From Juglans regia (taxonomy: Eukaryota > Streptophyta > Magnoliopsida > Fagales > Juglandaceae), in contig NC_049902.1 in assembly GCF_001411555.2 (NCBI RefSeq), forward strand, positions 15,018,741-15,082,740: a stretch of DNA of 64,000 nt, written 5' to 3'. Below, piece after piece: positions 1 through 10,407 of this stretch. The translations under genes were made by a program, and so were the position numbers. Within the stretch, counting starts at the first letter, position 1. Every line of letters begins with the position of its first letter. The notes under the pieces were generated by a model that worked only from the letters and a program-made list of their open reading frames with translations, had not been told where the DNA came from and ran no database searches.

Positions 1-99
1 AACTTATCATGTCTTACCAAGTACTTGGCGAATTCTCTTGGATTTTGATGACTCGCAACAAGGACCTTCAATATTCTTGGACGTTGCCAAAGACATGTT

Positions 100-183
100 G
101 CTTGATTGGTATAACCCCAGTCTTCAAAATGGAGGTTTGGAGTTCGAAACCCCCCTCCACCAACTCATAAAAAAAAAAAAAAA
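100..183 (+). mobile_element. SINE-like 3' fragment (tRNA-derived, A-tailed)
   Basis: A tRNA-like stretch contains GATTGGTATAACC, resembling a pol III A box, and GGAGTTCGAAACCC, matching the B-box consensus GWTCRANNC. It is followed by CCCTCCACC and a run of about 15 A. Order and spacing suit the tRNA-related part of a plant SINE with its poly(A) tail. The 5' end and any target-site duplication could not be fixed. A chance B-box match beside an A-run remains possible. Confidence 0.45.
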
Positions 184-1630
184 TCCATATAATGTAAGGT
201 AGTGTAGGAAATATGACAGATTTATGGATCAGAATCATTTAGAGTTGATTGTCCGAATTGTAAGGTAGATTTTGAGAGAGAAAAAAAAAATATGTGGATC
301 TTATATATGTTATTCAAGTGGATGTTATCAGACGTACGTAAATAGAGTAAACATGTTGCTAGCTAGCTGCAACTTTCATTTCATGTCTCTCAACAAGGAC
401 CCTGCATGCAGTGATCTTTCTGATATTAATATTGGTACGTACATGTAAAGTACTTGGCTTTCCTAGCTTGATATTGCGGCATTGCCCAAATGCTCTCACA
501 TACTTCAAATCTCTCTCTTTCTTTCATGCTCTTCTGTTTTGAACAGTATCACGAGGGAATAGTACTATATATGCTTTTACTGATCTTGTTAACTGATCTT
601 CTCTACGATGTTATTCTCTCCTCTTTGGAACAGAGAAGGATTTTTGTTCTCGATCGTACTTACACAGCTTCCTTTTGTGGATTTTATATCAATATAAATT
701 TACTTTTGAGGACGAGAAGAAACTGCAAAAAAGAGAAGCTAGCACATCATATATATATATATATATATATGAGACGCCTATATATTGGCTGTGACAGCTT
801 TTCTGACCACACATATATGCATGCTGGCAGTGGCTGAATTAGAAAGTAAGAAATGACCGCGGAATAATGCTATTCCTTGTGGAGAAAAGTTGGGGGCCGA
901 AAAAACTTCTAAAAGATTCCTATGGAATAGGAATTTTAGAATCCTAACTAAAACTTTAGCTAAAGCCAATATATAGGTCATATTCTCAAGTCAAGAATTT
1001 AGTTATTCTTCTCTACTCAAAGCCACAAAAAATGGGTTCTTAGTTCCCACCCAATTTTTCCACTTTATAAGCTAGCTAGCTAGTTTAGTTAGATGCCTTC
1101 CAACAACATTCAGGATCATGAGGGCTGTGACCCTTACTTGTATATATATATATATATATATATATATGTAATGTCACTCTAGTACTAGAATATTGCCATG
1201 TTAATTTAGAGAGTACTGCTTAGTTTTGTCCATTATTCTTGATCTGCTGATGAGCTCATAAGTACGTACGTACCATATATATATATATATATGACATGCA
1301 TTAACGTACGTAGCACACGGCTAATATATACAATATCCATTCATGTCTATATTGGAGAACCATGCAACTTTGCATGCAACGGACAATCGTGTACCGTCGA
1401 TCAAATAATCGTACGCAAAATGTAAATATTGGAGATCCGTTACTGGCCGACTACTTAATTTTTCCGATCTAACTGTCCCAGCTGCTTCCATCCATTCACC
1501 TTTTCCATTTGACAAAAGAGATATGGTGTCATTATGATGCATGGGGAGCATAAGGAGGGAACCAGTACTACTTTTTGGTCCAATTAACTGCCTCGTACTG
1601 CACGCAGTATTCGGAATATGTTGTGTATGT
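184..1630. other. AT-rich intergenic DNA, no gene seen
   Basis: No reading frame here resembles a known protein, and those present are short and simple. It holds three (AT)n microsatellites, near 749-770, 1141-1167 and 1275-1292, plus repeated ACGTACGTA words near 1262-1315. It may be low-copy flank outside the transposon stack, but nothing positive supports a gene or promoter. Confidence 0.6.
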
Positions 1631-1851
1631 CCCGTTTGTTTTCAGAGATGACATGAGATGAGATGAGATGAGTTGAGATTAAAGTTAAAAAATTAAATAA
1701 AATATTGTTAAAATATATTTTTTAATATTATTGTTGTTTTGGGATTTGAAAAAGTTGAATTGTTTATTTTATTTTGTGTGGAGATTTGAGAAAGTTGTAA
1801 TGATGAGGTGAGATGAGATGAGATGAGATGAGATGTTTTTAGAAAACAAAA
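1631..1851. mobile_element. MITE rich in GATGAGATGAG words
   Basis: About 220 bp opens with CCGTTTGTTTTCAGAGATGA and ends with GATGTTTTTAGAAAACAAA, giving imperfect terminal inverted repeats (GTTTGTTTTC against GAAAACAAA). Tandem GATGA words lie inside both ends and the centre is AT-rich with no coding capacity. Similar words occur in the element at 23064-23292. A clean target-site duplication was not found, so the superfamily (hAT-like or Harbinger-like) is open. Confidence 0.55.
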
Positions 1852-2319
1852 GAAAGAGAGTACTGATCATGTTCTATACTGCATGCATGATCAATTATTC
1901 AGGTAGGGTTGGGAAGAGTGAATGTGATGCGCATGCGACGAATTGTTTAATGGTTTGGATGCTTGGAATATTTACACTTTTTACAAGAAGTGCCACACGT
2001 TTGAAGGCCACTTTGTGTGACCCTGGTCGTTATTCTTTCAGTATATATAAAAATTATTATTATGCTTTTGATTTTTCTGACCCTGAATAAGCAAATAGAT
2101 TTTGGGATTTCAACTTGGTTATATGCCATCCAACCCCCATACGGAAGGAAAGGACTGGGAAAAATTTGAAAACAAAAAGGAATGTTTTGTTTTAAATCAC
2201 TCATTCACTCACACTACAACAATTTTGAGCTTTTGGAATGAAATTATTTAGGGATGAAGTTCATCCCTAAAAGTAATTTTTTAGGATGAAATTTAAATTT
2301 TGTCTAAAAAAATTGATTA

Positions 2320-2630
2320 CTTTACAAAATCGTTCGAACGGTAAAATAACCGTTCGAATAGTATTTTCTGTGACAAATTAAATCGTTAAAATTTTTTTTT
2401 TCCATTCAAATGGAAAAAAATACGTTTGAACAGTAAAATCTTGGCGGTGAAGTAATTTATTATGGCGGGGAAAGTTCACAACCGTTCGAATGGTAATTAT
2501 TTTTGTTTGAAAGAAAAATATTTGGTGCAAAACCTGGCGGAAAGGTTTCTAAAACGTTCGAATGAAATATATTTAGTTTGAACATATTTAAGCACCACAT
2601 TTATACATTCGAATGTATAGTATTAATTTC
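2320..2630. repeat. CACTA subterminal motif cluster (CGTTCGAACG)
   Basis: Palindromic CGTTCGAACG at 2331-2340 is followed by close variants near 2351, 2405, 2423, 2483, 2555 and 2578 in both orientations. Arrays of a short motif just inside the ends are typical of CACTA elements, where the element-encoded TNPA-type protein binds. The same word recurs at 6950-7110, 7480-7565, 8390-8740 and 9200-9250. Function here is inferred from family knowledge. Confidence 0.6.
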
Positions 2631-2639
2631 GGTACGAAA

Positions 2640-2907
2640 CTCAAAATATAAAAAATATATATATCATATGTTCAAATTCATTAATTAATTTTATGTAATT
2701 AATTTAAAAAGATTTTAATGATTTATTTTATGTTAAATAAAATTTTTAGTTAAATAAATATTATCAACCATACACCACATAATATAAATCAATAATTACT
2801 CCAGAAAATATAAAATATTTAATTTACAACTAAAGCAAATTACCAAAACACCATATATACTGTCTATAATTATAACAAAAAAAAATTAAATAAATAAAAA
2901 ATAGAAA
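2640..2907. other. AT-rich spacer, nothing recognised
   Basis: Very AT-rich sequence between the subterminal motif cluster and the 3' end of the minus-strand pseudogene. No gene, hairpin or repeat was supported. Confidence 0.5.
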
Positions 2908-2967
2908 CTACTGTGTTGCGGGGTCTCTACACACATCCTCGACTGCAGCTAATTGTCTCTCTATGTG

Positions 2968-3364
2968 TGTGATACCCCATATTTACGTATATTTTGACTA
3001 AGTAAATTATTTCATTTATTAAGATTATGAACTTTCTTGTTTTAAATTTTAGCTGATTTACGTTATATTATTTTAAGATTTTTAATTGTTAATTCAATGT
3101 ATTTTCTTGTTATTAATTATTGTTCATTATTTAAATTGTTCTCTAATTTAAATTAGTTGTTTGTGGGTTTTAAAATTTATTGTGTCGTTGGATTTATTTA
3201 TTTTATTTTACTTAGTCTTTGTGTTTGAATTATTTTATTTTACTTGTTATTTTGAAATCATTTCCGTTGGATCATTTTTGTGACCCAAGATGTGAGGATT
3301 GGACCTTATTTCTTTCCCTCACTTTTTCTTTTCTTCTTCTTCTTCTTCTTCTTCTTCTTCTTCT

Positions 3365-3418
<54 letters not shown>

Positions 3419-5617
3419 AGCCACCGCCGCCGTGGCCACATTGTGTCTCATCGCCCAGCCCACCTCCTTCCCCACCCACCGGCGACCCCACCCCTGTGTT
3501 TTCAGCCGCTCCAGGGCCGCGAAACTCCCCCACGCGTGGCTTCAAGCCGCACGACTTTTGGTGCTCGTGCGCCGTCGTCGCGCCACCGCTGGCCACCACA
3601 TTTTCACCACACCATCCTCGACCTCTCAGCTACCTAATGCACCCCATCCTTGGCTCCGATTTGCCACCGGTGAAGTCCATCTATCTCCATCTCTGATTTG
3701 AGCATTTTGGCCTTCAACCGCCGCCACCCACGGCCAACCACCACCACCACTAGTTTCACCGAAATCCCTAAGCCCTTCCCTATCAATCTCGGGTCTTGGT
3801 TTGTCCCCGTTCAAAAGTGAGTTTTTGAGATCCACGGCCACATTGCATTTTGCACTATTCCATTGCTGTGCCGCCACTTCTAGCATCTCCGTGATCTTTC
3901 AAAAATTATATTATAGCATTGTAAGCATTTTCACAAAGAACTTTTGAGATTTAAATGTATTTTTGCGCTAACTCATATTTACTGTGAATTGATTGATTGT
4001 GCCGGACTGAGTCCGAGGAGTAAGAGGGTCGGTTGTATTGGATTATGGAGTTGTTCGTGTGATTGGTTTATGATGTGAGATTTGTTGGCTGTTTCGGGTT
4101 TAAATATTGGTGTCTTGAGGTTGACGTTGGTTATGGTGGATATTGATAATTTTAGAAAGTGATGATATATTTTGGGATTATGAGGGTTTTAAGTTTTGAG
4201 AAATTAAAATAGATTATTTTAGAAACTTAAGCTTAAATATCGAAATACGTGATTAATTGGAAACTTACAGAAATTACGTGATTATTTTTATAAGTGACGA
4301 TTTATAGTCGACTCGACATTTTTTTTTTGAGGAAATTTTCGAAAAGTTAAGAAGTCCAGGTAAACGGGTTCCTATGCTAGATTTGCATAAAAATAAACGA
4401 ACTGAGGTTGGTTTGTAAAAATGTGCATGTTGTTTTAGAAAAGAAAGAGTAAGAAACAACCTCAGTATATGTCTTGCATTCACTCATGAGATATGTATGA
4501 AAGAGAAAATAAATGTTTTTGACATGAAATGTGTAGACATGAGCAATATTTGATATATTTCTAAAATATGCAAAAGAGCGAATATGATATCATTGAGATT
4601 TTTATGCATGTGATATGAAATGATTTGGATATGTTTTTGATGAAATGGAATGATATAAATATGTTTTGCACGTGTTTTGATATGACATGGATATGATAAA
4701 ACTTTGGCATACTTATCTGTTCTGAATCTAATTCTGAATATGGTTCTGATATGATGATACTGGTTCACGTGATATGGTTGGTACCAACATGATATGATAT
4801 GAGTGCACCCACTTTGGAAACAAAGTGGTCTTTTTACGTGTTCTTTTCTGTGTGCACACTCGGGGCTCCGAGATTGAAAAAGGGGAAGTTCACCATATGA
4901 CACTGCCTGGTTTGGCCACCGGGGATAGCATAACCCTACCATGGGGGTTAAACATGGTATATGATACGATACGATACGATATGATAAGATGAAGATGTTC
5001 AGTTATGTTATGCCAAAGCGTTTTTGAATATGAAACAGATCTTTAAACATGAATAATTGATTTTGAGTATGAAAAGATTGAAAAGTCGCTCTGATTTTCT
5101 GATAACACATTTTTTTGAGATCTGCGTATAAAAATAAAATGTTTTGTTTCTGCATACTGAACTTTTTGAAAAGGCTCAAGTTTACATACTAGTATATATT
5201 CTCTGCTTACTGGGTTGTTGATAACTCATCCCTTATCTTCATATTTTTTCAGATGACATTGATTTCCCAGCTGGGGGTCTGGATTAGAAATTGGAGCTTG
5301 ACTAGATATGGATAGAAGGTCGAGTCCCATTGTTAGTAGAAGGGTATAACTTGAGTATTTGAAGTACTTTGAGTTGTTTGGACCTATTGAGATTTAAAGA
5401 TGTATCATTTTATTTCGTTAAGATTTTTGGAAAATTGTGGACCCCTTTGGTTTATGCTATTTTTGTAATGATGATTTATGGAGTTTGTATTATAGTTATT
5501 TGGAAATATGAGATTGTATGTTATTTATGAAGTCTTTGGAGTTTTAGGTGCTTGGAGAGACAAGTTTGTAAGTGACAGGTAGTAATTCTCCGACCCTTCC
5601 AGGTACGGGGCGTTACA
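2968..5617 (+). mobile_element. Solo LTR A1 (family A, 2,650 bp)
   Basis: Starts TGTGATACCCC and ends GGCGTTACA. Flanking 5-mers are ATGTG (2963-2967) and ACGTG (5618-5622), a target duplication with one transition. No internal retroelement sequence is present, so it is a solo LTR. In order it has an AT-rich 5' part, a (CTT)n-(CT)n microsatellite at about 3332-3416, a GC-rich stretch at 3417-3890, a splice-donor-like CCAG|GTAAACGGG at 4360, GATAT-rich sequence, and TTTTTTCAG|ATGAC ending at 5252. The same order occurs in A2 (51329-54441, minus) and A3 (54790-57732, plus). Reading frames over the GC-rich part are simple-sequence artefacts. The parental superfamily is unproven; Ty3/gypsy is likely from its size and TG...CA ends. 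Confidence 0.85.
4360..5252 (+). promoter_or_regulatory. Candidate GT-AG intron in LTR A1
   Basis: Donor AGTCCAG|GTAAACGGG and acceptor CATATTTTTTCAG|ATGAC bound an 893-bp segment. Homologous sites in A3 enclose 941 bp (56438-57378). In A2 the donor survives (GTGAG, 52401 on the minus strand) but the acceptor CAG has become CAA near 51583. The pyrimidine run before the acceptor is good. Splicing is inferred from motif conservation only. Confidence 0.4.
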
Positions 5618-6949
5618 ACGTGTGCCAGTCGAGTATTGAGCGTGACTTGAGTTGCATTATTGGCATTAATCTCTATACGTAACCCATTAACCTTTGTACG
5701 TAACTCAGAGACGCTAGGCATAATCTCTGTACGCAACTCAGACATGGCAGTATGCACTGCATCAACACTACTGATGTGTGCATGCCGATCTCAGCATGTA
5801 GTATGTCGGCCATCTCCTCGCGAGTAGATGTGCATGATGCCTCGGCCTGTGTAGATGTCTCACCAGCCGATACTCCAGTATCTCCCGATTGTGCATCTCT
5901 CTGAATATCCGCCTTGTCAGGAACAACTCCACAAAAATGAAATCTCGAATGTCCCGTGCTCTGCGACAGGGTGGTGTTATTGATCAGTTCCATCGGCTCT
6001 CGGGAACGCTCGACAACTTTTGGCATGTAGCAAAAATCGAGTGATGAGGATCCCAAACGGCAGTATATCTGTCGTAATGAACCGAGCCTCTGATCGAATC
6101 CTCTCAAATATATACCCCACGTGGTTGATCGGAATGCCACGAGCGACCCATATCATAAATCTCGCTCGATCCATGCCAACCTCGGTCTTGTGTAGCCGAG
6201 GGTCAATATTTTTGGCGATGATCAAATTCATGATCTTGAAGAAAGAAGATAAATCTGCCTGCCTAATACTCGTCTTCCCATTGTACATTGGAGCATCTGG
6301 ACCAACAATCAAGTCTCTGACCTCATGATTAGCAAGTGTATCGATATCATCTGTGTAAACTGGTCCCTCATCCTGAGACATCTTTGCATCACCTGAAAGA
6401 TCAGACTCTTTAGGCAGCAAGTTCGGATAAGCATCGATAAGCCTAAGAATATCGAGATATGCAGCGAGTCCGTTCGCTGAAAATATAACAGGAGCTCCTG
6501 TATACCATTCCATCATCTGGGCTGGCACTACTGAGCTCTTTATAGAACTCAATAACGATCTCAATGTAAGAAATGAGCTCCATTCTTTCTTCTTGCTGAT
6601 CTAAGATTAGTGCACAACTATGATCATTGAATATTGATGGGAGGGAATGACCCTCCCATATAAGAGCCACAAAATCAGACAGTTTTACCTGCCACTCAAG
6701 TAAAACAATCCACTCTCGAACTGTTTGGATGGAAGGTTCCCCTGATCTACCACGTTTACGGACCCTATAAGACATTATTATGAACCTGAAATTTTAAAAA
6801 TAAAATATATATTCAACATTAGTGATAAAATCTAATTACGACGAAAAGATTTACAAAATTATATACTAATAGCAATTTAATAAATTAATTGATAGAACAA
6901 TTCAATGAAACGATGAAAACAATTTAATAAGCTAATGCAAAGTAAATGG

Positions 6950-7565
6950 TTCGAACACAATATTAAGTGGTTGAACTACAAATTTACGTTCTAACGATAA
7001 AATATATGGTCGAACGGAAAATTGCACACTGTTCGAACATTTTAAAACTGTTCGAATGTCAAGGTTAAACTCGTTCGAATGCACTTGAACGGAAACCATA
7101 TCGAGCTCGGCCATGGCTGAGTCAACTCAGCGGCCATGAAAACACTTAAAAATGCATTGATTTCGTGGGTTTCTTCGACAAAACACATACTACTCTTCAT
7201 TTCTAAACATCATACGGTGAATTTGTGATGTTCTACGATGACTATTGATGAAAAAATATAACTTTTCTAGAGAAAACAAATAAAACCATAAAAACATAAA
7301 ATAAACAGTAAAATAACTTTTAAAATGCATACCTTCACTTGGGAGGAAGAATGTTTGACGTAGATGCTGATTACGACGGCATACGGCGGCGATTGATGGG
7401 CGTTCAAACGTTTTCTTTCGTTTTCAAACAGTGGGGACGGTGACGTAAGAGAAAGTTCTACCCGCAATAACTTATATGTGTATAACTATTCGAATGTTAT
7501 ATTTGACCATTCGAATGCTTTTAAATTACTGTTCGAACATTAATATTTACCGTTCGAACGATATT
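6950..7565. repeat. Second and third TTCGAACG motif clusters
   Basis: Variants of GTTCGAACG occur densely at about 6950-7110 and 7480-7565, upstream of the minus-strand pseudogene start. The stretch between (7120-7470) holds nothing recognisable. The motif is that of the CACTA subterminal cluster at 2320-2630, so these sites may mark another internal end or a shared regulatory region. Confidence 0.5.
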
Positions 7566-8345
7566 TGTTTCATTTATATTAAATGTATATGATATTTATA
7601 ATCCTATAATTTAATATAATATATATACTATTATAGTAGATTATATATACTGTAATATATATGTAATATTATAGTATATTATAATATATATATTATGATA
7701 GTATAATACTTTAAATGAAAACATAATAACTTATATACATATATTTTATTATAGTATAATAGTAATATATCATAATACTTTATTATCAAAGTGTATGATA
7801 ATATATATATATATATATATATATGATAGTATATAGTACTATATACTATGAGTTTATACTTAACTAATATATATCACACTATATATTCCAATATACTTTA
7901 CTATATATGTTATATATGATTGGTGGGATTTACTAATACACATGATCTTATATTTTCCTTATATACTAATTTAGTATAGTATAATATATATGATACTATA
8001 TATATGATATATAGTCTATATTACTAATATATATGGTAATATATATTACTAATAGATATCATCTTACATTTTTATAGTATACTTTAGTATAGTATAATAT
8101 ATACCATATTATATATATGATATTTAGTATAGATTACTATATATATGATAATATATCTTATTATATATATGATAGTATAGTATAATATATACTATACCAT
8201 ATATAGATTACTATATATATGATAGTATATATTACTATATATATGATATTTAGTATATCTTACTGTATATATGATATTTAGTATATCTTACCTATATATA
8301 TGATAGTATATATTACTAATACATATGATCTTATAGTATTTTTCA
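7566..8345. repeat. AT-rich imperfect repeats (ATATATGATAGTATA)
   Basis: About 780 bp of nearly pure A/T made of variants of ATATATGATAGTATATTACTA, including an (AT)n run at about 7800-7823. No coding potential. It probably grew by slippage within the CACTA element. Confidence 0.7.
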
Positions 8346-8389
8346 TTTAAAGATGAAAATAAATATATTTAAACATTAAGGAGATGTGT

Positions 8390-8740
8390 TCGACCGGTTT
8401 ATTGCAGTGGTGGGAAAATATCCCGCCAATTAATGACTCTGGATTACCGTTCGAATGTTTTTTGTCATCGTTCGAACAAATTATTACAGTGGTGGGAAAA
8501 TATCCCGCCAATTAATGACTCTGAATTACCGCTCGAGTGTCCTTTGTCAGAGTTTGAACGGTTTATTGCAGTGGAGGAAAAATATTCCGTCAATTAAAGA
8601 CTCCAAGATTACTGTTCGAACGACATTTTTCGTCGATTGAACGGCATTGAAGAAATTTGTGCGGGCGGGAAAATTGGCACGCTGAAATTATTTCACGTTT
8701 GACCGCACTTTATTTACGTTTGAACGGTTAGTGAGAACTT
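8390..8740. repeat. 82-bp tandem repeat with TTCGAACG motifs
   Basis: Three copies of a unit around TTGCAGTGGTGGGAAAATAT start near 8402, 8484 and 8566 (period 82). Each contains GGGAAAATATCCCGCC with GGGA/TCCC arms and a variant of CGTTCGAACG. Further TTCGAACG/GTTTGAACGG variants continue to about 8730. The block resembles a CACTA subterminal or TNPA-type binding region placed upstream of the transposase gene. Confidence 0.6.
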
Positions 8741-9254
8741 AAAATCTTCTCGCACGCCGTCAGTCCCTCATTTGTCTTTCATCTTTTTCTCTCTTCTCCG
8801 TTTGCTCTCCAAAATCTTACATTTTTTTTTTCACACAATCCTTCATTCTATCATCTTACAAAGAGGATTGCACACTTATTTTGCTTAAAGGTATGACTTT
8901 CTTTATCATTTTACTTCTAAATCTATTATTAATTTTATTTTTTTAATATATTGATAAGTGTTTATTAGATAAATTTACACTTTAATAGTTATTTATTGAT
9001 TTTGTAGTTTATATATATATATATATTGTGTAGGCGTTTGTTAGATTAAACATCATATATGTTTGTTAGAGGGTTGCTATTTGAAATATATATGCTGTAT
9101 GTTTGTAGTATTTTCTGAATATGAGTTTGTGATATTTTGTGAGATTGTGTCTCATTTGAACTGGCTGGTGTTTGGAATCTGGGTTGATACCCTCCGAATG
9201 AGGTAATATACCGTTCAAACGGATAAACATGTTCGAATAATATATTACCGTGTT
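8741..9254. other. Probable transposase upstream/leader region
   Basis: A pyrimidine-rich stretch (TTTCTCTCTTCTCCG near 8785) is followed by AT-rich DNA and isolated TTCGAA variants near 9200-9250. It could be part of the transposase promoter or 5' leader, because TNP2-type genes usually have spliced leaders. No TATA box was assigned. Confidence 0.3.
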
Positions 9255-9960
9255 TGAACAGTTGTAAAAACTATCTTAAACTATCATATAAATATGTAAT
9301 ATTATAATAGATTATATATAGTATATATATATATATAAGAATTAATAATACTTAAACTCATATTAATATTTAAATATAATAGTTGTAAAAACTATTTTAC
9401 AACTAACTTCAAAGGGGCTAAAATTATATTATAAAAACATAAGATTTAATAATACTTAAACTCATATTAATATTTAAAAGATAATAACTGTAAAAACTGT
9501 CTTACATTTAACTTGGGGCTAAAATTATACTATAAAAACATAAGAATTATTAATACTTAGATAATAGTTGTAAAATCTATCTTCCAACTAACTTAAAAAA
9601 TAATAAAATTAAATTACAAATAACTTAAAAATAATAAACATAAGAATTAATAATACTAAAACTCATATTAATACTTAAAAGATAATAGTTGTAAAATCTA
9701 TCTTCCAACTAACTTAAAAAATAATAAAATTAAATTATAAATAACTTAAAAATAATAAACATAAGAATTAATAATACTTAAACTCATATTAATACTTAAA
9801 AGATAATAGTTGTAAAAACTATCTTACAACTAACTTAAAAGGGGCTAAAATTATATTATAAAAACATAAGGATTATTAATACTTAAATAAATTCATGTTA
9901 ATATTTAAGTATTAATTAAACTATGAGGACTAACTTAACAAATAATAAAATTAAATTTTA
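9255..9960. repeat. Diverged tandem repeat, unit about 100-120 bp
   Basis: The phrase AAGAATTAATAATACTTAAA recurs near 9337, 9440, 9542, 9642, 9762 and 9868, alternating with GTTGTAAAAACTATCTTACA and GGGGCTAAAATTATATTATA. That gives about six units of 100-120 bp with indels. Units differ by several percent, so the expansion is not recent. It lies about 450 bp upstream of the TNP2 start. Confidence 0.65.
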
Positions 9961-10407
9961 ATTAATACTTAAAATTAACTATAATGTATAATTAAGCTAA
10001 TAAGTAATACCCATGATATATTTCGAATACTTAAAATTCCCATAATATATATAAATACTTATTGTAAGATCATTCTCACAAACTATCAAACTATATTTGT
10101 TGCATCCGACATTATGATTTTGGTAGTCATTCCTTATTGTTCTTTGGATATGCAGTTTTGGTGAATGTGCATCGATGTATTACTCGTCGGTGTGTACGAC
10201 CAAACGAGCATATTTTGGAGAACTATAGGGAGATGCTGCCGAAATTAAGTTAGACGTGACATATAATAGTTGATAGGTTGGCGATTATGATATTACAATC
10301 CCGAATGAGATAGGACTAACTACCCGGTGAAATGAAGAAATTGCACAATATGTTAGATAATTGTTTGTTTGTTGATGCATGTGGCTGTTTGCAATAGGAT
10401 ATTAGAC
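9961..10407. other. Non-coding upstream part of TNP2 pseudogene
   Basis: AT-rich DNA grades into more balanced sequence from about 10080, probably transcribed leader. I found no decisive promoter or splice sites. Confidence 0.3.

Larger units (their letters stand above)
2908..6775 (-). pseudogene. PF20167-like putative plant transposon protein, broken
   Basis: Read on the minus strand from ATG at 6775, with changes of frame near 6560 and 6020 and again near 5760. The central part contains WVARGIPINHVGYIFERIRSEA and then LPFGILITRFLL. These resemble the plant-specific family annotated as putative plant transposon protein (PF20167), recalled from memory and not searched. The distal part turns hydrophilic and heptad-like (SELRTKVNGLRIEINANN), consistent with a coiled coil. 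Solo LTR A1 (2968-5617) interrupts it close to the C terminus. Across the insertion the frame resumes, after one copy of the target duplication, for roughly 17 residues to a stop at 2908-2910. At least two frameshifts plus the insertion make it non-functional. It sits between clusters of the CACTA TTCGAACG motif, so it was probably cargo of that transposon. The exact N terminus is uncertain. Confidence 0.55.

Noticed and set aside
3219..3701. Frames of 60-160 codons over the CTT/CT repeat and GC-rich part of A1
   Set aside because: They are Leu/Ser/Arg runs translated from microsatellites, overlap in several frames on both strands, and lie in an LTR with defined borders.
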